Shown here: positions 16,548-28,591 of the stretch, one piece after another
Layout of the letters: every line of letters begins with the position of its first letter
How positions within the stretch are numbered: the stretch's first letter is position 1
NCBI RefSeq assembly: GCF_030811095.1
Contig: NZ_JAUSQL010000001.1
Location: forward strand, 2,046,001-2,110,000
DNA: 64,000 nucleotides
From: Trueperella abortisuis
GTDB taxonomy: Bacteria; Actinomycetota; Actinomycetes; Actinomycetales; Actinomycetaceae
Direction of reading: 5' to 3'
Notes under the pieces: generated by a model
Told to the model about the DNA's origin: nothing
What the model saw: only the letters and a program-made list of their open reading frames with translations
Databases searched by the model: none
Made by a program: the position numbers and the translations under genes

Positions 16548-17504
16548 ATGTCTGCCGCTCCTCTCTCTACAACTACAACAGCCAGCAAGCCGGCCGCGTC
16601 AGCGTCCAGCGGGGTTGATGTGCACACGCGTCACCCCCGCACCCGTCGCCGGCGGGTCGAGCCGCTGTACTATCTCTTCCTCGTCCCGAGCGTGATCCTG
16701 TTTACGCTTGCAATTACCCTGCCCGGCGTCGTCGGAATCTTCTACTCGTTCACCGACTCGATCGGCATCGGAGATTGGAAGTTCATCGGCCTGACTAACT
16801 ACAAGGCCCTCTTCACGGATCCGGCGGTCCTGCACGCCTACGTGTTCACGTTCGGTATCGCGATCGCCACGGTGATTGTGGTCAACCTGGTGTCCTTCTT
16901 CCTCGCGATCGGTCTGACCTCCCGGATCCGTTTCACGACCACGCTTCGCGCGATCTTTGTGATCCCGATGGTCATCTCGGGCATCATCATCGCCTACGTG
17001 TTCAACTTCCTGTTCTCCAACTCGTTGCCGGCGCTGGGCGAGGCCCTTGGGATCGAGTGGATGCAAACCTCCATCCTCGCCAACTCCAACCTGGCCTGGA
17101 TCGCGATCGTCATCGTCACGGCGTGGCAGGCGATCCCGAGTACGATGCTCATCTACATCGCGGGTCTTCTCTCTATTCCCGGCGAGGTCTACGAGGCCGC
17201 CGAAATCGACGGCGCCTCCAAAACTCAGAAGCTCACCCGCATCACGATCCCGCTGGTGTTTGGCTACGTGGTCATCAACATGATCTTGGGATTGAAGAAC
17301 TTCCTCAACGCCTACGACATCATCGTCGGTTTGACGAACGGCGGCCCCGGTACCGCCACCCGTTCGATCGCAATGACGATCATCACCGGCTTCAACGGCG
17401 GTGACTATGCCTACCAGATGGCGAATGCCACGATCTTCTTCATCGTTGCGGTCGCGATTGCCCTGCTTCAGCTTTCGATCACGCGTGGAAGGAACCGACT
17501 CTGA
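16548..17504 (+). CDS. ABC sugar transporter permease, MalF type
   Basis: Integral membrane permease of 318 residues with about six transmembrane segments. The EAA loop (EVYEAAEIDGASKTQKL, about residues 212-228) contacts the ATPase. A hydrophilic N-terminal ~40 residues precedes the first segment. The ATG directly follows the stop of the binding-protein gene, with GGAGG in its last codons. The stop overlaps the next permease start (TGATG). No ATPase gene is in the operon, so a shared MsmK-type ATPase encoded elsewhere is implied. Confidence 0.92.
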   Translation: MSAAPLSTTTTASKPAASASSGVDVHTRHPRTRRRRVEPLYYLFLVPSVILFTLAITLPGVVGIFYSFTDSIGIGDWKFIGLTNYKALFTDPAVLHAYVFTFGIAIATVIVVNLVSFFLAIGLTSRIRFTTTLRAIFVIPMVISGIIIAYVFNFLFSNSLPALGEALGIEWMQTSILANSNLAWIAIVIVTAWQAIPSTMLIYIAGLLSIPGEVYEAAEIDGASKTQKLTRITIPLVFGYVVINMILGLKNFLNAYDIIVGLTNGGPGTATRSIAMTIITGFNGGDYAYQMANATIFFIVAVAIALLQLSITRGRNRL

Positions 17505-18442
17505 TGCCTGCTAACGACGCCGTTGCCACGGCCCGTACCCACTCTCCCGCTGTAGCCGGCTCGCCTTCTCGCGACGCCGTTGCACACGCGAAGCCCGCCC
17601 GCGGCAAGTCCAGCCGGAAGATGGAGCGGGTGAGCTGGTCAACCACCATCTTGCTCATGCTGGCCTCCATCACCGTGCTTCTGCCTCTCTACGTCACGAT
17701 CTCGATGGCGTTTAAGTCTGGCTCCCAAGCGGTGGACGGCAACGCGTTCTCCCTGCCCAACCCGATCAGCTTCTCCGGCATTGTCGAGGCCTGGAACCTC
17801 ACCAAGTTCCCGGTAGGCGCGGGCGTGTCGCTGGCCGTGACAGCCGGGACAGTCGCCTGCACGGTTGTGCTGGCGGCCTGCGCGTCGTACGCGATCGTGC
17901 GCAACTGGGACCGCAAGCTATTCCGCTACTCGTTCTACTATCTACTTGCCGCGATGTTCATCCCGTTCCCGGTGGTTGCGCTGCCGCAGATCCAGCTGAC
18001 CGGCCGCGTCCACCTGGATAACCCGCTCGGCGTGATGGTGCTGGCCACGATGTTCCAGCTGTCCTTCTCGATCATGTTGTTCACCGCTTTCCTGCGCTCG
18101 ATACCGGAGTCGCTGGAGGAATCGGCACGAATTGACGGCGCCTCCACGTGGCAGACTTTCTGGAAGATCGTCTTCCCGCTTCTTGCCCCGATGGCGGCGA
18201 CAGTGGGCATCTTTGCCTTCCTCTACGCCTGGAACGACTTCATGATGCCATCCCTCATTATCTCCAACCCGGATCTGCAGACCTTGCCCGTCCGCCAGAA
18301 TCTGTTCCAGAACCAGTTCTCGAACAACTACAACGTCTCCTTCGCCTCCTACCTCATGGCGATGGCGCCGGCGATTATCGCCTACATTTTCACCCAGCGC
18401 TGGGTGATGGAGGGCGTGACTCAGGGCGCGGTCAAGGGCTGA
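17504..18442 (+). CDS. ABC sugar transporter permease, MalG type
   Basis: Second membrane permease of the importer, 312 residues with about six transmembrane segments and an EAA loop ESARIDGASTWQTFW near residue 205. The N-terminal ~45 residues are hydrophilic. It overlaps the MalF-type gene by one base. MalG proteins usually end in the same kind of short tail seen here (EGVTQGAVKG). Its partner genes define it as part of an alpha-glucoside uptake operon. Confidence 0.92.
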   Translation: MPANDAVATARTHSPAVAGSPSRDAVAHAKPARGKSSRKMERVSWSTTILLMLASITVLLPLYVTISMAFKSGSQAVDGNAFSLPNPISFSGIVEAWNLTKFPVGAGVSLAVTAGTVACTVVLAACASYAIVRNWDRKLFRYSFYYLLAAMFIPFPVVALPQIQLTGRVHLDNPLGVMVLATMFQLSFSIMLFTAFLRSIPESLEESARIDGASTWQTFWKIVFPLLAPMAATVGIFAFLYAWNDFMMPSLIISNPDLQTLPVRQNLFQNQFSNNYNVSFASYLMAMAPAIIAYIFTQRWVMEGVTQGAVKG

Positions 18443-18511
18443 GGACTGATCGCTCTGGCGGCGCGTCATGCGTCGCAGCCATCAACAACGTCAACAACTG
18501 AAAGGACCGAC

Positions 18512-20230
18512 ATGACCAACGCACACGCAATCACTGCCGAAACGCCGTGGTGGCGCCAAGCCGTGGTCTACCAGATCTATCCGCGTTCCTTCGCGGATGC
18601 GAGCGGAGACGGGATTGGCGACATCGCTGGCATCACCTCGCGCGTCGACTACTTGGCCGAGTTGGGGGTCGACGCCGTGTGGCTGAGCCCCTTCTACCCT
18701 TCCGAGCTCGCCGACGGCGGCTACGACGTCATCGACTACCGGGATGTCGACCCGCGCTTGGGCACGCTGGAAGACTTCGACGCGATGCTCGCCGCCCTCC
18801 ACGAGAGAGGGATCAAGCTGGTGGTGGACATCGTCCCGAACCACACGTCGAATAAGCACGTGTGGTTCCAGGAGGCGCTGAAGGCTGGTCGCGGATCAGC
18901 CGCGCGCGAGCGTTACATCTTCCGGGAGGGCAAGGGCGAAGACGGGTCGGAACCGCCGAGCGACTGGGTTTCCGCGTTCGGGGGGCCGGCCTGGACTCGT
19001 GTGGAGGACGGGCAGTGGTACCTCCATCTGTTTGCCTCCGAGCAGCCCGACCTCAACTGGGCCAAACGGGAGGTACGCGACGAGTTCCTCAAGACGCTCA
19101 AGTTCTGGTCTGACCGGGGCGTGGACGGGTTCCGCATTGACGTTGCCCACGGCCTGGCGAAGGACATGAACGAGCCATTGGCGTCGTGGGCGACGATCCA
19201 GGCGATGCCGACGACGGGTGGCACGAACCCTCTCTACGACCGCGACGAGGTTCAGGAGATTTACGCCGAGTGGCGCACCCTTTTCAACTCCTATGACCCG
19301 CCGCGTACTGCCGTCGCCGAGGCGTGGGTGGACTCCTCGCGCGTGCCACGCTACGCCAGTCCGGCCAGCTTGGGGCAGGCCTTCAACTTCGACCTACTCG
19401 AAGCCGATTTCGAGGCCGGCCAGTTCAAACCCATCATCATGCACAACCTGGCGCTCGCGAAGGAGTCGGGGTCGTCGAGCACATGGGTGCTGTCCAACCA
19501 CGACGTCGTCCGGCATGCCACCCGCTACGGCCTGCCAAACCCGCCGCGTACACCTGGCAGTTGGCGGCCTAACGAGCGGCATGGCGCCCGATGGTTGCTT
19601 TCCCGCGGCGAGCTACCGATGGACCGGGAGCGAGGGCTACGTCGGGCACGTGCGGCCACGTTGTTGATCTTGGGGTTGCCCGGCTCCACCTACATCTACC
19701 AGGGTGAGGAACTCGGCCTGCACGAGGTGGCAGAGATTCCGGACGACCGCCGCCAAGATCCGACCTTCTTCCGCACCGGCCATGCCGAGATCGGCAGGGA
19801 TGGTTGCCGCGTGCCGCTGCCGTGGGAGCCCGACGGGGTGTCGTTCGGCTTCGGTTCCACCGAAGCCCATCTACCCCAGCCGGGATGGTTCGCCGATTGC
19901 GCCGCTTCGACGGGCGGCAACGAGGGAACGCTTGAGCTGTACCGGAACGCCTTGCACCTGCGCCGCGAGCTGGAGACTCTGGAGGAACTCACGTGGGTGG
20001 AGGACATGGGAGCGAACGTCCTGCACTTCCGCCGGCCGAATGGGTGGGAAGTGATCACCAACTTCGGCGAGGAACCCGTGGAGTTGACGGAGGAACAGGC
20101 GAAGCGTGTTGTGCTGTGGTCTTGGCCGGCCGCGCCTGACGGGACCTGTGACGCTGGTCGGAGCGGAGCCGGCAACCCCGGCATGAGCGGCACCCTTCCG
20201 GGCGAGACCACGGTCTGGCTCCGCGGGTAG
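18512..20230 (+). CDS. GH13 alpha-glucosidase
   Basis: Cytoplasmic glycoside hydrolase family 13 enzyme that probably releases glucose from the imported alpha-glucoside. The 572 residues show conserved region I (DIVPNHTS, about 109-116), region II with the catalytic nucleophile (DGFRIDVAHG, about 206-215), region III with the acid/base Glu (VAEAWVD, about 270) and region IV (LSNHDVVRH, about 328-336). The NHDVVRH form is seen in actinobacterial alpha-glucosidases of the oligo-1,6-glucosidase/AglA group. The gene lies 69 nt after the MalG-type permease, with GAAAGGA before its ATG. A very strong hairpin terminator follows. Exact linkage preference cannot be decided from the sequence. Confidence 0.9.
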   Translation: MTNAHAITAETPWWRQAVVYQIYPRSFADASGDGIGDIAGITSRVDYLAELGVDAVWLSPFYPSELADGGYDVIDYRDVDPRLGTLEDFDAMLAALHERGIKLVVDIVPNHTSNKHVWFQEALKAGRGSAARERYIFREGKGEDGSEPPSDWVSAFGGPAWTRVEDGQWYLHLFASEQPDLNWAKREVRDEFLKTLKFWSDRGVDGFRIDVAHGLAKDMNEPLASWATIQAMPTTGGTNPLYDRDEVQEIYAEWRTLFNSYDPPRTAVAEAWVDSSRVPRYASPASLGQAFNFDLLEADFEAGQFKPIIMHNLALAKESGSSSTWVLSNHDVVRHATRYGLPNPPRTPGSWRPNERHGARWLLSRGELPMDRERGLRRARAATLLILGLPGSTYIYQGEELGLHEVAEIPDDRRQDPTFFRTGHAEIGRDGCRVPLPWEPDGVSFGFGSTEAHLPQPGWFADCAASTGGNEGTLELYRNALHLRRELETLEELTWVEDMGANVLHFRRPNGWEVITNFGEEPVELTEEQAKRVVLWSWPAAPDGTCDAGRSGAGNPGMSGTLPGETTVWLRG

Positions 20231-20333
20231 CCCCCACCGGCAGCAGGGCCAGCTCCCTGGCTGGTTGCCGGCGGGCCAGCTCCCTGGCGAGATCTGGAGC
20301 GTTGCAGGGAAGCTGGGGCGCTGTAGGGACGGC

Positions 20334-20367
20334 TGTGGGCCCGGACTTGGAAAAGTCCGGGCCCACA
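20334..20367. terminator. Strong bidirectional hairpin after the GH13 gene
   Basis: A perfect 15-bp stem (20334-20348 with 20353-20367) capped by the stable tetraloop GGAA, lying between two convergent transcription units. Confidence 0.85.
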
Positions 20368-20385
20368 GTGCCATCTAGGCTGGCG

Positions 20386-22314
20386 CTACCTCAGGTCGTA
20401 CTCGGTAAACTCGCGCGGCCCGCTCTCTGAACCAACGGGCGCGCCGGGTGCGGCTTCCGCACCCGCGGCACCGGCGGCGAAAGCGCCCGGATCACCAGCA
20501 CCCGGCTGGCCCGCACCCGCGGCGAAAGCACCGGGCAGCCCAGCACCCGGCTGACCCGCGTGCGCTACGACATCTGCCGCGGCAGCGCGGTAAGCCGCAC
20601 CGGCGTCGCGCGCCGCATCGGCCACGCCCGCGGTCGCCGCCGAGGCCGACTTTCCAAGCCCGGAGAAGAGCTTGGCAAGGCGCTTGCGGAAGATGATCGC
20701 CAAGATGATAAGCAGGAGGACGACCACGCCCGCCACGATCCAACCGATGAGCTGGCCCATGGTCGGCCCGGAGGCGTAACCGGTGAACATGATGTAGTTC
20801 GAATCGGAGGCCTCGTAACTGACCTGCGAACCATCGCGCGACCAGGTGGACATCGGGTCTTCCCCCCAGTCGTTCATGGTGCCGAGCTTGATCTTGCCCG
20901 TCACCTGAGAAACCTCGGACCCGGCCGCGAACTGGTGAGGATCAAGCCCCAGGCCGACGGCGTAGTCGGCGTCGACGTAGTCCTTCTCCCCCTCGGCCAG
21001 GTCGCCCACGGTGAAGTAACCGCCAAGGGCTGCGGCGACGCTATCCGCGTCGTCGTCGGACGTGAACGTGAAGGAGTACGTGCGCTTGCCGTCGGCGTCG
21101 GAGGTGGTCATCTTGCCCGTCGACGGCGTCAAGGACTTCTCGATGTCGTCAAGAAAGTCCGCGTAGTCGTTCGTGTCGATCACCAGGTCCATGTCAAGGG
21201 TCCAGCTCCGGCTCATCGAGATGTCGGCGGTGAAGTCGAGGGAGTCGAAGACGATGCCGCGCTCGAAGCTGAGGTTGAAGTTGCTGCCCGAGGAGTAGGC
21301 CACGTTCTCCCCGGACTCAGTGGTAAACCCGCTGGGTGCGTAGACTTGCACCGCCGTCGAGCAGTAATCGGCGCAGATCTGGGTCGAGTCGACCGAGCCG
21401 CGATACGTGCGCTTGACCTTCGGCTTGCCCTTGGCCTCCTCGGTGGAGACCTGGAAGGAGGCCGCTCCCTTGCCGAACACCGCCTCCAACTTGGTGGCGA
21501 CCTCGTCGGCGGATGCCGCCTGGAAAGACGCCGTACGCTGGTAGTTGCCCGCGGCCGGGTCGACGTCGGCATCGACCTTCACGTCCTTCAGGGCTCCGAG
21601 GAACTTGTCGTCGAGGGCCTTGACGTCACTGCTCGGCGTCGACATGCGGCTCATGCGGACGACGACGCCGTAGCTCTCGTCGCCGCCGTCGGTCACGTCG
21701 ACGGTAACGCCGTCAAAGCCGTGGCCCTCGGTCTCGGTGATGGCGATTTGCCCACCCCACTCGTTGGTGTAGGTCTGCCCGCCATAGGTGACGGTGGCGC
21801 CGTCCTCGCCCTCGATGACGTTCGAAGCGTCGTCCTGCGCGATGACGCCCTCAGCGACGAGCGCGTCACTGACCCAGGACAGCAGGTGCATGGAGGAGAA
21901 GTTCTCAGTGAACTCGAAGCCCTTTTTCAAGGCGTTGTCGGAGGCGAACATCGTGACCTCCGGCTCGAGGTCCTCGCCGGAGGCCTTGACGATAGCGGCG
22001 ACCTTCGCCTTGTAATCGTCCAGGTCGGTGAAGGACAGGGTGAAGTTACCCGTGACCTCTTGCTCGCTCACGGTCAGCCCCGAGAACTGCAGACCCTCGG
22101 GCAGGTGCTTCTTGATCGCGGCCTCGACGGCCTCGTAGCCGCCGGTGATGCGATCCTGGGTGCCGGCGTCGTTGGCCATGGTGAAGGAGATCGTGCGCGT
22201 GCCGGCGCCGTTCTCCTCGAGCGCGACCTGCGTGCTCAGGCGCGCGCCACACGCGGTGAGCGTCAAAAGGAGCGCCACTAAGAGCGCAACTAGGCTAAAG
22301 CGGTTCTTCGTCAT
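20386..22314 (-). CDS. Large membrane-anchored lipoprotein of unknown function
   Basis: The 642-residue protein starts with a lipoprotein signal peptide (lipobox LTAC, about residues 19-22). It is then mostly a beta-rich extracellular region with repeated Thr/Ser/Asp-rich stretches, resembling the LppM-like domain in its opening (RLSTQVALEENGAGTRTISF). A single transmembrane segment near residue 555 follows, then a basic cytoplasmic junction and an Ala/Gly/Pro tail. In the tail GQPGAG and PGAFAAGA are repeated. Having both an N-terminal lipid and a C-terminal membrane span is unusual. The gene is 2 nt after a membrane-protein gene on the same strand, so the pair is probably co-translated. The function is not known. 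Confidence 0.65.
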   Translation of the reverse strand: MTKNRFSLVALLVALLLTLTACGARLSTQVALEENGAGTRTISFTMANDAGTQDRITGGYEAVEAAIKKHLPEGLQFSGLTVSEQEVTGNFTLSFTDLDDYKAKVAAIVKASGEDLEPEVTMFASDNALKKGFEFTENFSSMHLLSWVSDALVAEGVIAQDDASNVIEGEDGATVTYGGQTYTNEWGGQIAITETEGHGFDGVTVDVTDGGDESYGVVVRMSRMSTPSSDVKALDDKFLGALKDVKVDADVDPAAGNYQRTASFQAASADEVATKLEAVFGKGAASFQVSTEEAKGKPKVKRTYRGSVDSTQICADYCSTAVQVYAPSGFTTESGENVAYSSGSNFNLSFERGIVFDSLDFTADISMSRSWTLDMDLVIDTNDYADFLDDIEKSLTPSTGKMTTSDADGKRTYSFTFTSDDDADSVAAALGGYFTVGDLAEGEKDYVDADYAVGLGLDPHQFAAGSEVSQVTGKIKLGTMNDWGEDPMSTWSRDGSQVSYEASDSNYIMFTGYASGPTMGQLIGWIVAGVVVLLLIILAIIFRKRLAKLFSGLGKSASAATAGVADAARDAGAAYRAAAADVVAHAGQPGAGLPGAFAAGAGQPGAGDPGAFAAGAAGAEAAPGAPVGSESGPREFTEYDLR

Positions 22315-22316
22315 GA

Positions 22317-23327
22317 CTACGACACCAGCTGCACGACGACGAAGAAGATCAGCACGGTCACCACCGCGGCAAGCCCATTAAACAGCGTAAACGGGACAAG
22401 CATCGACTTTTCCACCTGCGCGATCCGATTCACGCCCACGTAGTTGGCGATGTTCGCCGCGTAAGCCGTCAGCGCCACGCCCACCAGGAACACGAGCACT
22501 CCCAGGAATACCGTGACCACCGTGGGGATGATGAACAAGATCGCGCTCAGTGCGAGCATGAAGGTAGTCGGCGTCGCGGAGACCGTCCACACCGAGGCCA
22601 CCCGGCCGAACGGCACGGTGACGCCGCGGATCTTCAACGTGAAGTACATAGCGGCTATGTGGCAGAACACCGCCGCCGCGAACACCACGACGCCGAAGAA
22701 GAAGATCTCCACCGCGACGCCGAACACGTCTCCCGAATCGAAGACCCTGAAGCCGTAGCTGTCAAAGAAGCTAGCAATGCCATTGAGCGAGGCACCTGCC
22801 GCGCCGGCGGGGATGAGCGCCCCAAAGAACACGAAGAGGGCGAGGGCCACGTGCCAGTAGTGCTTGTACGCCTCACCGACCTTGAACGCCTCCACCAGTC
22901 GGCCCGACAGGATCAGCTTGCAGACGGCCCACATGGCCGGGAAAGCCCCGCCGACAGACTCTGTCGAGTTCGCGGGCGCCGCGGGGTCGGCCGGCTGCGT
23001 GGGGTTCGCGGCGTACGCCGCGTTCGGGTCGTAGGGCGCGGCCGGCTGAGCCGCGCTGGGAGCGTAAGGGGCGATCGGCTGCTGAGCCGCGGCCGGGTCG
23101 TAGGGCGCGGCCGGCTGCTGCGTCGCGCTGGGAGCGTAAGGGGGAATCGGCGGCGTGGGCGCCTGTGCGATCGGCGTCGTGGGCGCTTGTGCGATCGGCG
23201 TCGTGGGCGCCTGTGCGATCGGCTCGGTCGGCGCCGCGTCGCCCGTCACTAGCGGACGGGTCGCGTCGTCGAGCGGCGCATCCTCGTCGCCATTTTTGCC
23301 AGGCATGGGATCATTCTGATTATTCAC
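22317..23327 (-). CDS. Proline-rich N-terminus plus polytopic membrane domain, unknown function
   Basis: The 336-residue protein starts with about 120 hydrophilic residues rich in Pro/Ala/Gln. These contain three near-identical PIAQAPT units and four copies of a P-Y-A/D-P motif. About five transmembrane segments follow. The fold looks Yip1-like, but this is only an impression. GTG at 23327 is preferred because AAAGGG lies 6 nt upstream; an ATG at 23360 is possible. A minus-strand TAGAAT element near 23380 may be its -10. It forms a two-gene unit with the lipoprotein gene downstream, suggesting an envelope complex. Confidence 0.6.
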   Translation of the reverse strand: MNNQNDPMPGKNGDEDAPLDDATRPLVTGDAAPTEPIAQAPTTPIAQAPTTPIAQAPTPPIPPYAPSATQQPAAPYDPAAAQQPIAPYAPSAAQPAAPYDPNAAYAANPTQPADPAAPANSTESVGGAFPAMWAVCKLILSGRLVEAFKVGEAYKHYWHVALALFVFFGALIPAGAAGASLNGIASFFDSYGFRVFDSGDVFGVAVEIFFFGVVVFAAAVFCHIAAMYFTLKIRGVTVPFGRVASVWTVSATPTTFMLALSAILFIIPTVVTVFLGVLVFLVGVALTAYAANIANYVGVNRIAQVEKSMLVPFTLFNGLAAVVTVLIFFVVVQLVS

Positions 23328-23544
23328 GATATCCCTTTCATTTGTGCGTATGAGGGGCACGTTTTGTGCAGATTTATTCTAGCGCGGGGCCTCCCGGCCG
23401 CGGCGGCCCTTCCACACTCCGACGCCGCCGACAGTTCTCTTGAATATTCCGACTGCCGATCACTATACGGGCCCGCTCCCCCTCACATTCATGAGTTGTG
23501 ACGGGCAGGGCAGACGGCCGGCGCGAAAGGCCGGGCACAACGGC

Positions 23545-23591
23545 GTGCTCCCCGGAAGATGGATCTTAACAGTCCAACTTCCGGGGAGCAC
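23545..23591. terminator. Hairpin downstream of ppdK
   Basis: A perfect 14-bp inverted repeat GTGCTCCCCGGAAG with a 19-nt loop, 83 nt past the ppdK stop. Beside it CCCTTTCAGCTGAG is directly repeated twice (about 23607-23634). It probably ends ppdK transcription. Confidence 0.6.
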
Positions 23592-23673
23592 TTACTGTTG
23601 CGGGACCCTTTCAGCTGAGCCCTTTCAGCTGAGCCCCTCCGACTGCCCGCGAGCCGCAAGGCCCACCTACGCT

Positions 23674-26406
<2,733 letters not shown>

Positions 26407-26440
26407 CTGCCCTCCGTTGGGAATCATCGTTGTCATGCCA

Positions 26441-26530
26441 GTATGGGGTGGCTGTAGCCGCCTTGTATCGGCGACCTTCGCCACCCGCATGGGCGGTTGT
26501 GCCGCCTAGTATGGGTGGCCTGAGCCACCG
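26441..26530 (-). repeat. Four tandem 22-24-bp hairpin units upstream of ppdK
   Basis: Units at 26441-26464, 26465-26486, 26487-26508 and 26509-26530. Each contains a short inverted repeat such as GGTGGC/GCCACC with a 3-4-nt loop, and on the ppdK strand ends in CATAC, CATGC or GATAC. Arms vary but keep pairing (GGTGGC/GCCGCC, GGCGA/TCGCC, GGCGG/CCGCC), so the array is built of related hairpins. They begin 34 nt before the ppdK start codon. Confidence 0.7.
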
Positions 26531-26719
26531 CGCACCGCCCTCAAATGTATCACCGGCCGGGCGCCATATGCGACTTTCGACCCGGCTCGCGCCACGGCAG
26601 GCTCGCGGATGACGGGCCCGCCCCGCGATGACGTGGGTCGGGATGCCTAGGCGGCGTCACGACGCCGGGTCGGGGTCCGCCGCCTCGATCCTCTCATGCC
26701 GCGACAGCGGTTAGCGCTC
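26531..26719. other. Intergenic stretch with no gene
   Basis: Very GC-rich and without a convincing reading frame. It contains a short palindrome CGGCGTCACGACGCCG near 26653. It probably holds the ppdK promoter, which I could not pinpoint. Confidence 0.4.
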
Positions 26720-26786
26720 GGCACTGTTGCGGCAACTTGGCCCATGCACATGTAGGTTGAGCGGACTTGCTGGTGGGCTCGCGTTG
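26720..26786. mobile_element. Probable end of an IS6-family element (remnant)
   Basis: GGCACTGTTGC at 26720-26730 matches the first 11 bases of the IS6/IS26-type terminal repeat. The following ~55 bp up to the SLATT stop lack any transposase. It marks the left border of the accessory island. Confidence 0.4.
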
Positions 26787-27262
26787 TCAAGCCCAGGTTG
26801 AAGGGTGTTTTCGAAGTGCCTCCGGTAATAATCTGTTGAGTTCTTCTCTCGTGAACACCTTCAGTCCGGCCTTGTTCAAGCGCTCTTGAGCGATATAGAA
26901 ACTCTTATCGTCCGTGCGTTCCGTGTCACAGTAGACCTCAGCGGTCTCTGCTATTAGCATGTCACGACGCTTCCGAGCTTCAGCGACGTCAAGATCTGAG
27001 AAATCAGCCAGCAGGGACAAGTACTTTCGGCTAAGAAGCCACAGTTGATCACCGGCTTTACGGTGTCGTGCTGCCTTTGCTCCAATCTCGAGACGGAAGC
27101 TGTACGAGTTGAGAACCAACAGAAAGAAGGTAATAACCGCAGTGACGGAGGTTATCCAAATATGCTGGGTAAAGAACACCCCTACCAGTCCAGCGGTTGA
27201 AAGTGCGGACAGCACAATCTGGGCCACTTTGATACGGTGTTCGATGGTTGCGTCCTTTAGTG
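26787..27262 (-). pseudogene. SLATT-domain protein, 5' end removed by an IS256-type insertion
   Basis: The remaining ~157 codons encode two transmembrane segments (KVAQIVLSALSTAGLVGVFF, then ITSVTAVITFFLLVLNSYSF). A long amphipathic cytoplasmic helix region (RKAGDQLWLLSRKYLSLLAD) and a C-terminal tail follow. This is the pattern of SLATT domains, 2TM effectors found in nucleotide-dependent conflict systems. Any open frame upstream of 27262 lies in the insertion sequence, so the N-terminus is lost. Its stop lies at the IS6-like remnant. No SMODS or SLOG partner is left nearby. Confidence 0.5.
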
Positions 27263-28591
27263 TGGTGTATCTGGACCCGGGACTGACCGCGTGCTGATGT
27301 GCCAAGTGGCGGTCATCGCGGGTACCTTTCGAATCAACTTCCAATTCTGTCGAAAGGATACAATCACGATGACCGCCGATCCCCATCATATCGACCCCAC
27401 TGGTTATCTTGAAGAGCTGCTAACCCAGGCCTGGCCTGACTTGATGCGTCAGATGCTTGCCGATTTCATGAACCAGATCCTGTCTGCCCAGGCAGATAGC
27501 GTGTGCGGGGCTTCCTATGCCACGGTCTGACCTGAGCGCACTAACAGCCGTAATGGTTATCGTCACCGCCAGTTCGATACCCGCCTGGGCAGTATCGATG
27601 TGGCTATCCCCAAGCTAGGCATGGGCTCCTTCTTCCCTGACTGGCTCTTAGAGCGCCGTAGCCGCACCGAGCGGGCCCTGACCAGTGTCATTGCCACCTG
27701 CTACTTCAAAGGGGTCTCTACCAGGGGTATGAACGACCTGGTAAGCACGCTCGGTATTGACAACCTATCGAAGTCCCAGGTCTGGCAGATGGCCAAGGAG
27801 CTCGATGACACCGTTGAAGACTTCCGCACCCGACCACTAGACAACGGGCCTTATTACTTCATCGCCTGCGATGCCTTGTCGATGAAGGTCCCCGAAGGGG
27901 GCCGGGTGGTTAAGACCAGCGTGCTGCTCGCTACCGGGGTCAATGCCGAAGGCTACCGGGAGTTGCTGGGCATGCAGGTGGCTACCAGTGAATCTATCAC
28001 CTCCTGGACGGGCTTCTCACCTGACCTTCTCGCCCGCGGGCTGAGCGGGGTGTTCATGGTCACCAGTGATGCTCACATGGGCATTCAGGCCGCTGTCAGT
28101 GAGTGCCTGCCCCAGGCGAGCTGGCAGCGGTGCCGGACCCATTTTTCTAAGAACCTGTCCTCCATGGTCTCTAAGACCCAGTGGCCGACCCTTTCAGCGA
28201 TGTTCCACACCATTTTCGCCCAGCCTGACAAGGAGGCCGTTTGGCACCAGGCGAGGGAGGTGGTCAACTTTTGTCAGGCTAGGTTCCCCCACGTGGCTGA
28301 CAAGCTCGAAGAGAGCCTTGATGACCTGCTGGCCTTCACCGCCGCCCCGAAGGCGGTATGGACCAAAATCTGGTCCAATAACCCCACCGAAAGGCTCAAC
28401 CGTGAGATCAGGCGCCGCACGGACGTGGTAGGGATCTTCCCCAACCGTGACTCCGTCACCGGCCTGGTTGGGGCGGTCCTAGCCGAACAACACGATGAAT
28501 GGATCCAACAAAACCGCTACATGTCCCTCACCAGCCTCGAACTGAAGCGTCCTGGGTTTAGTTCCTACCTCAGCTAAGGAAGGATTGAACT

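Noticed and set aside
20246..20287. CRISPR-like repeated GGGCCAGCTCCCTGG
   Set aside because: Only two copies 27 bp apart, next to a terminator; no array and no cas genes in the window.
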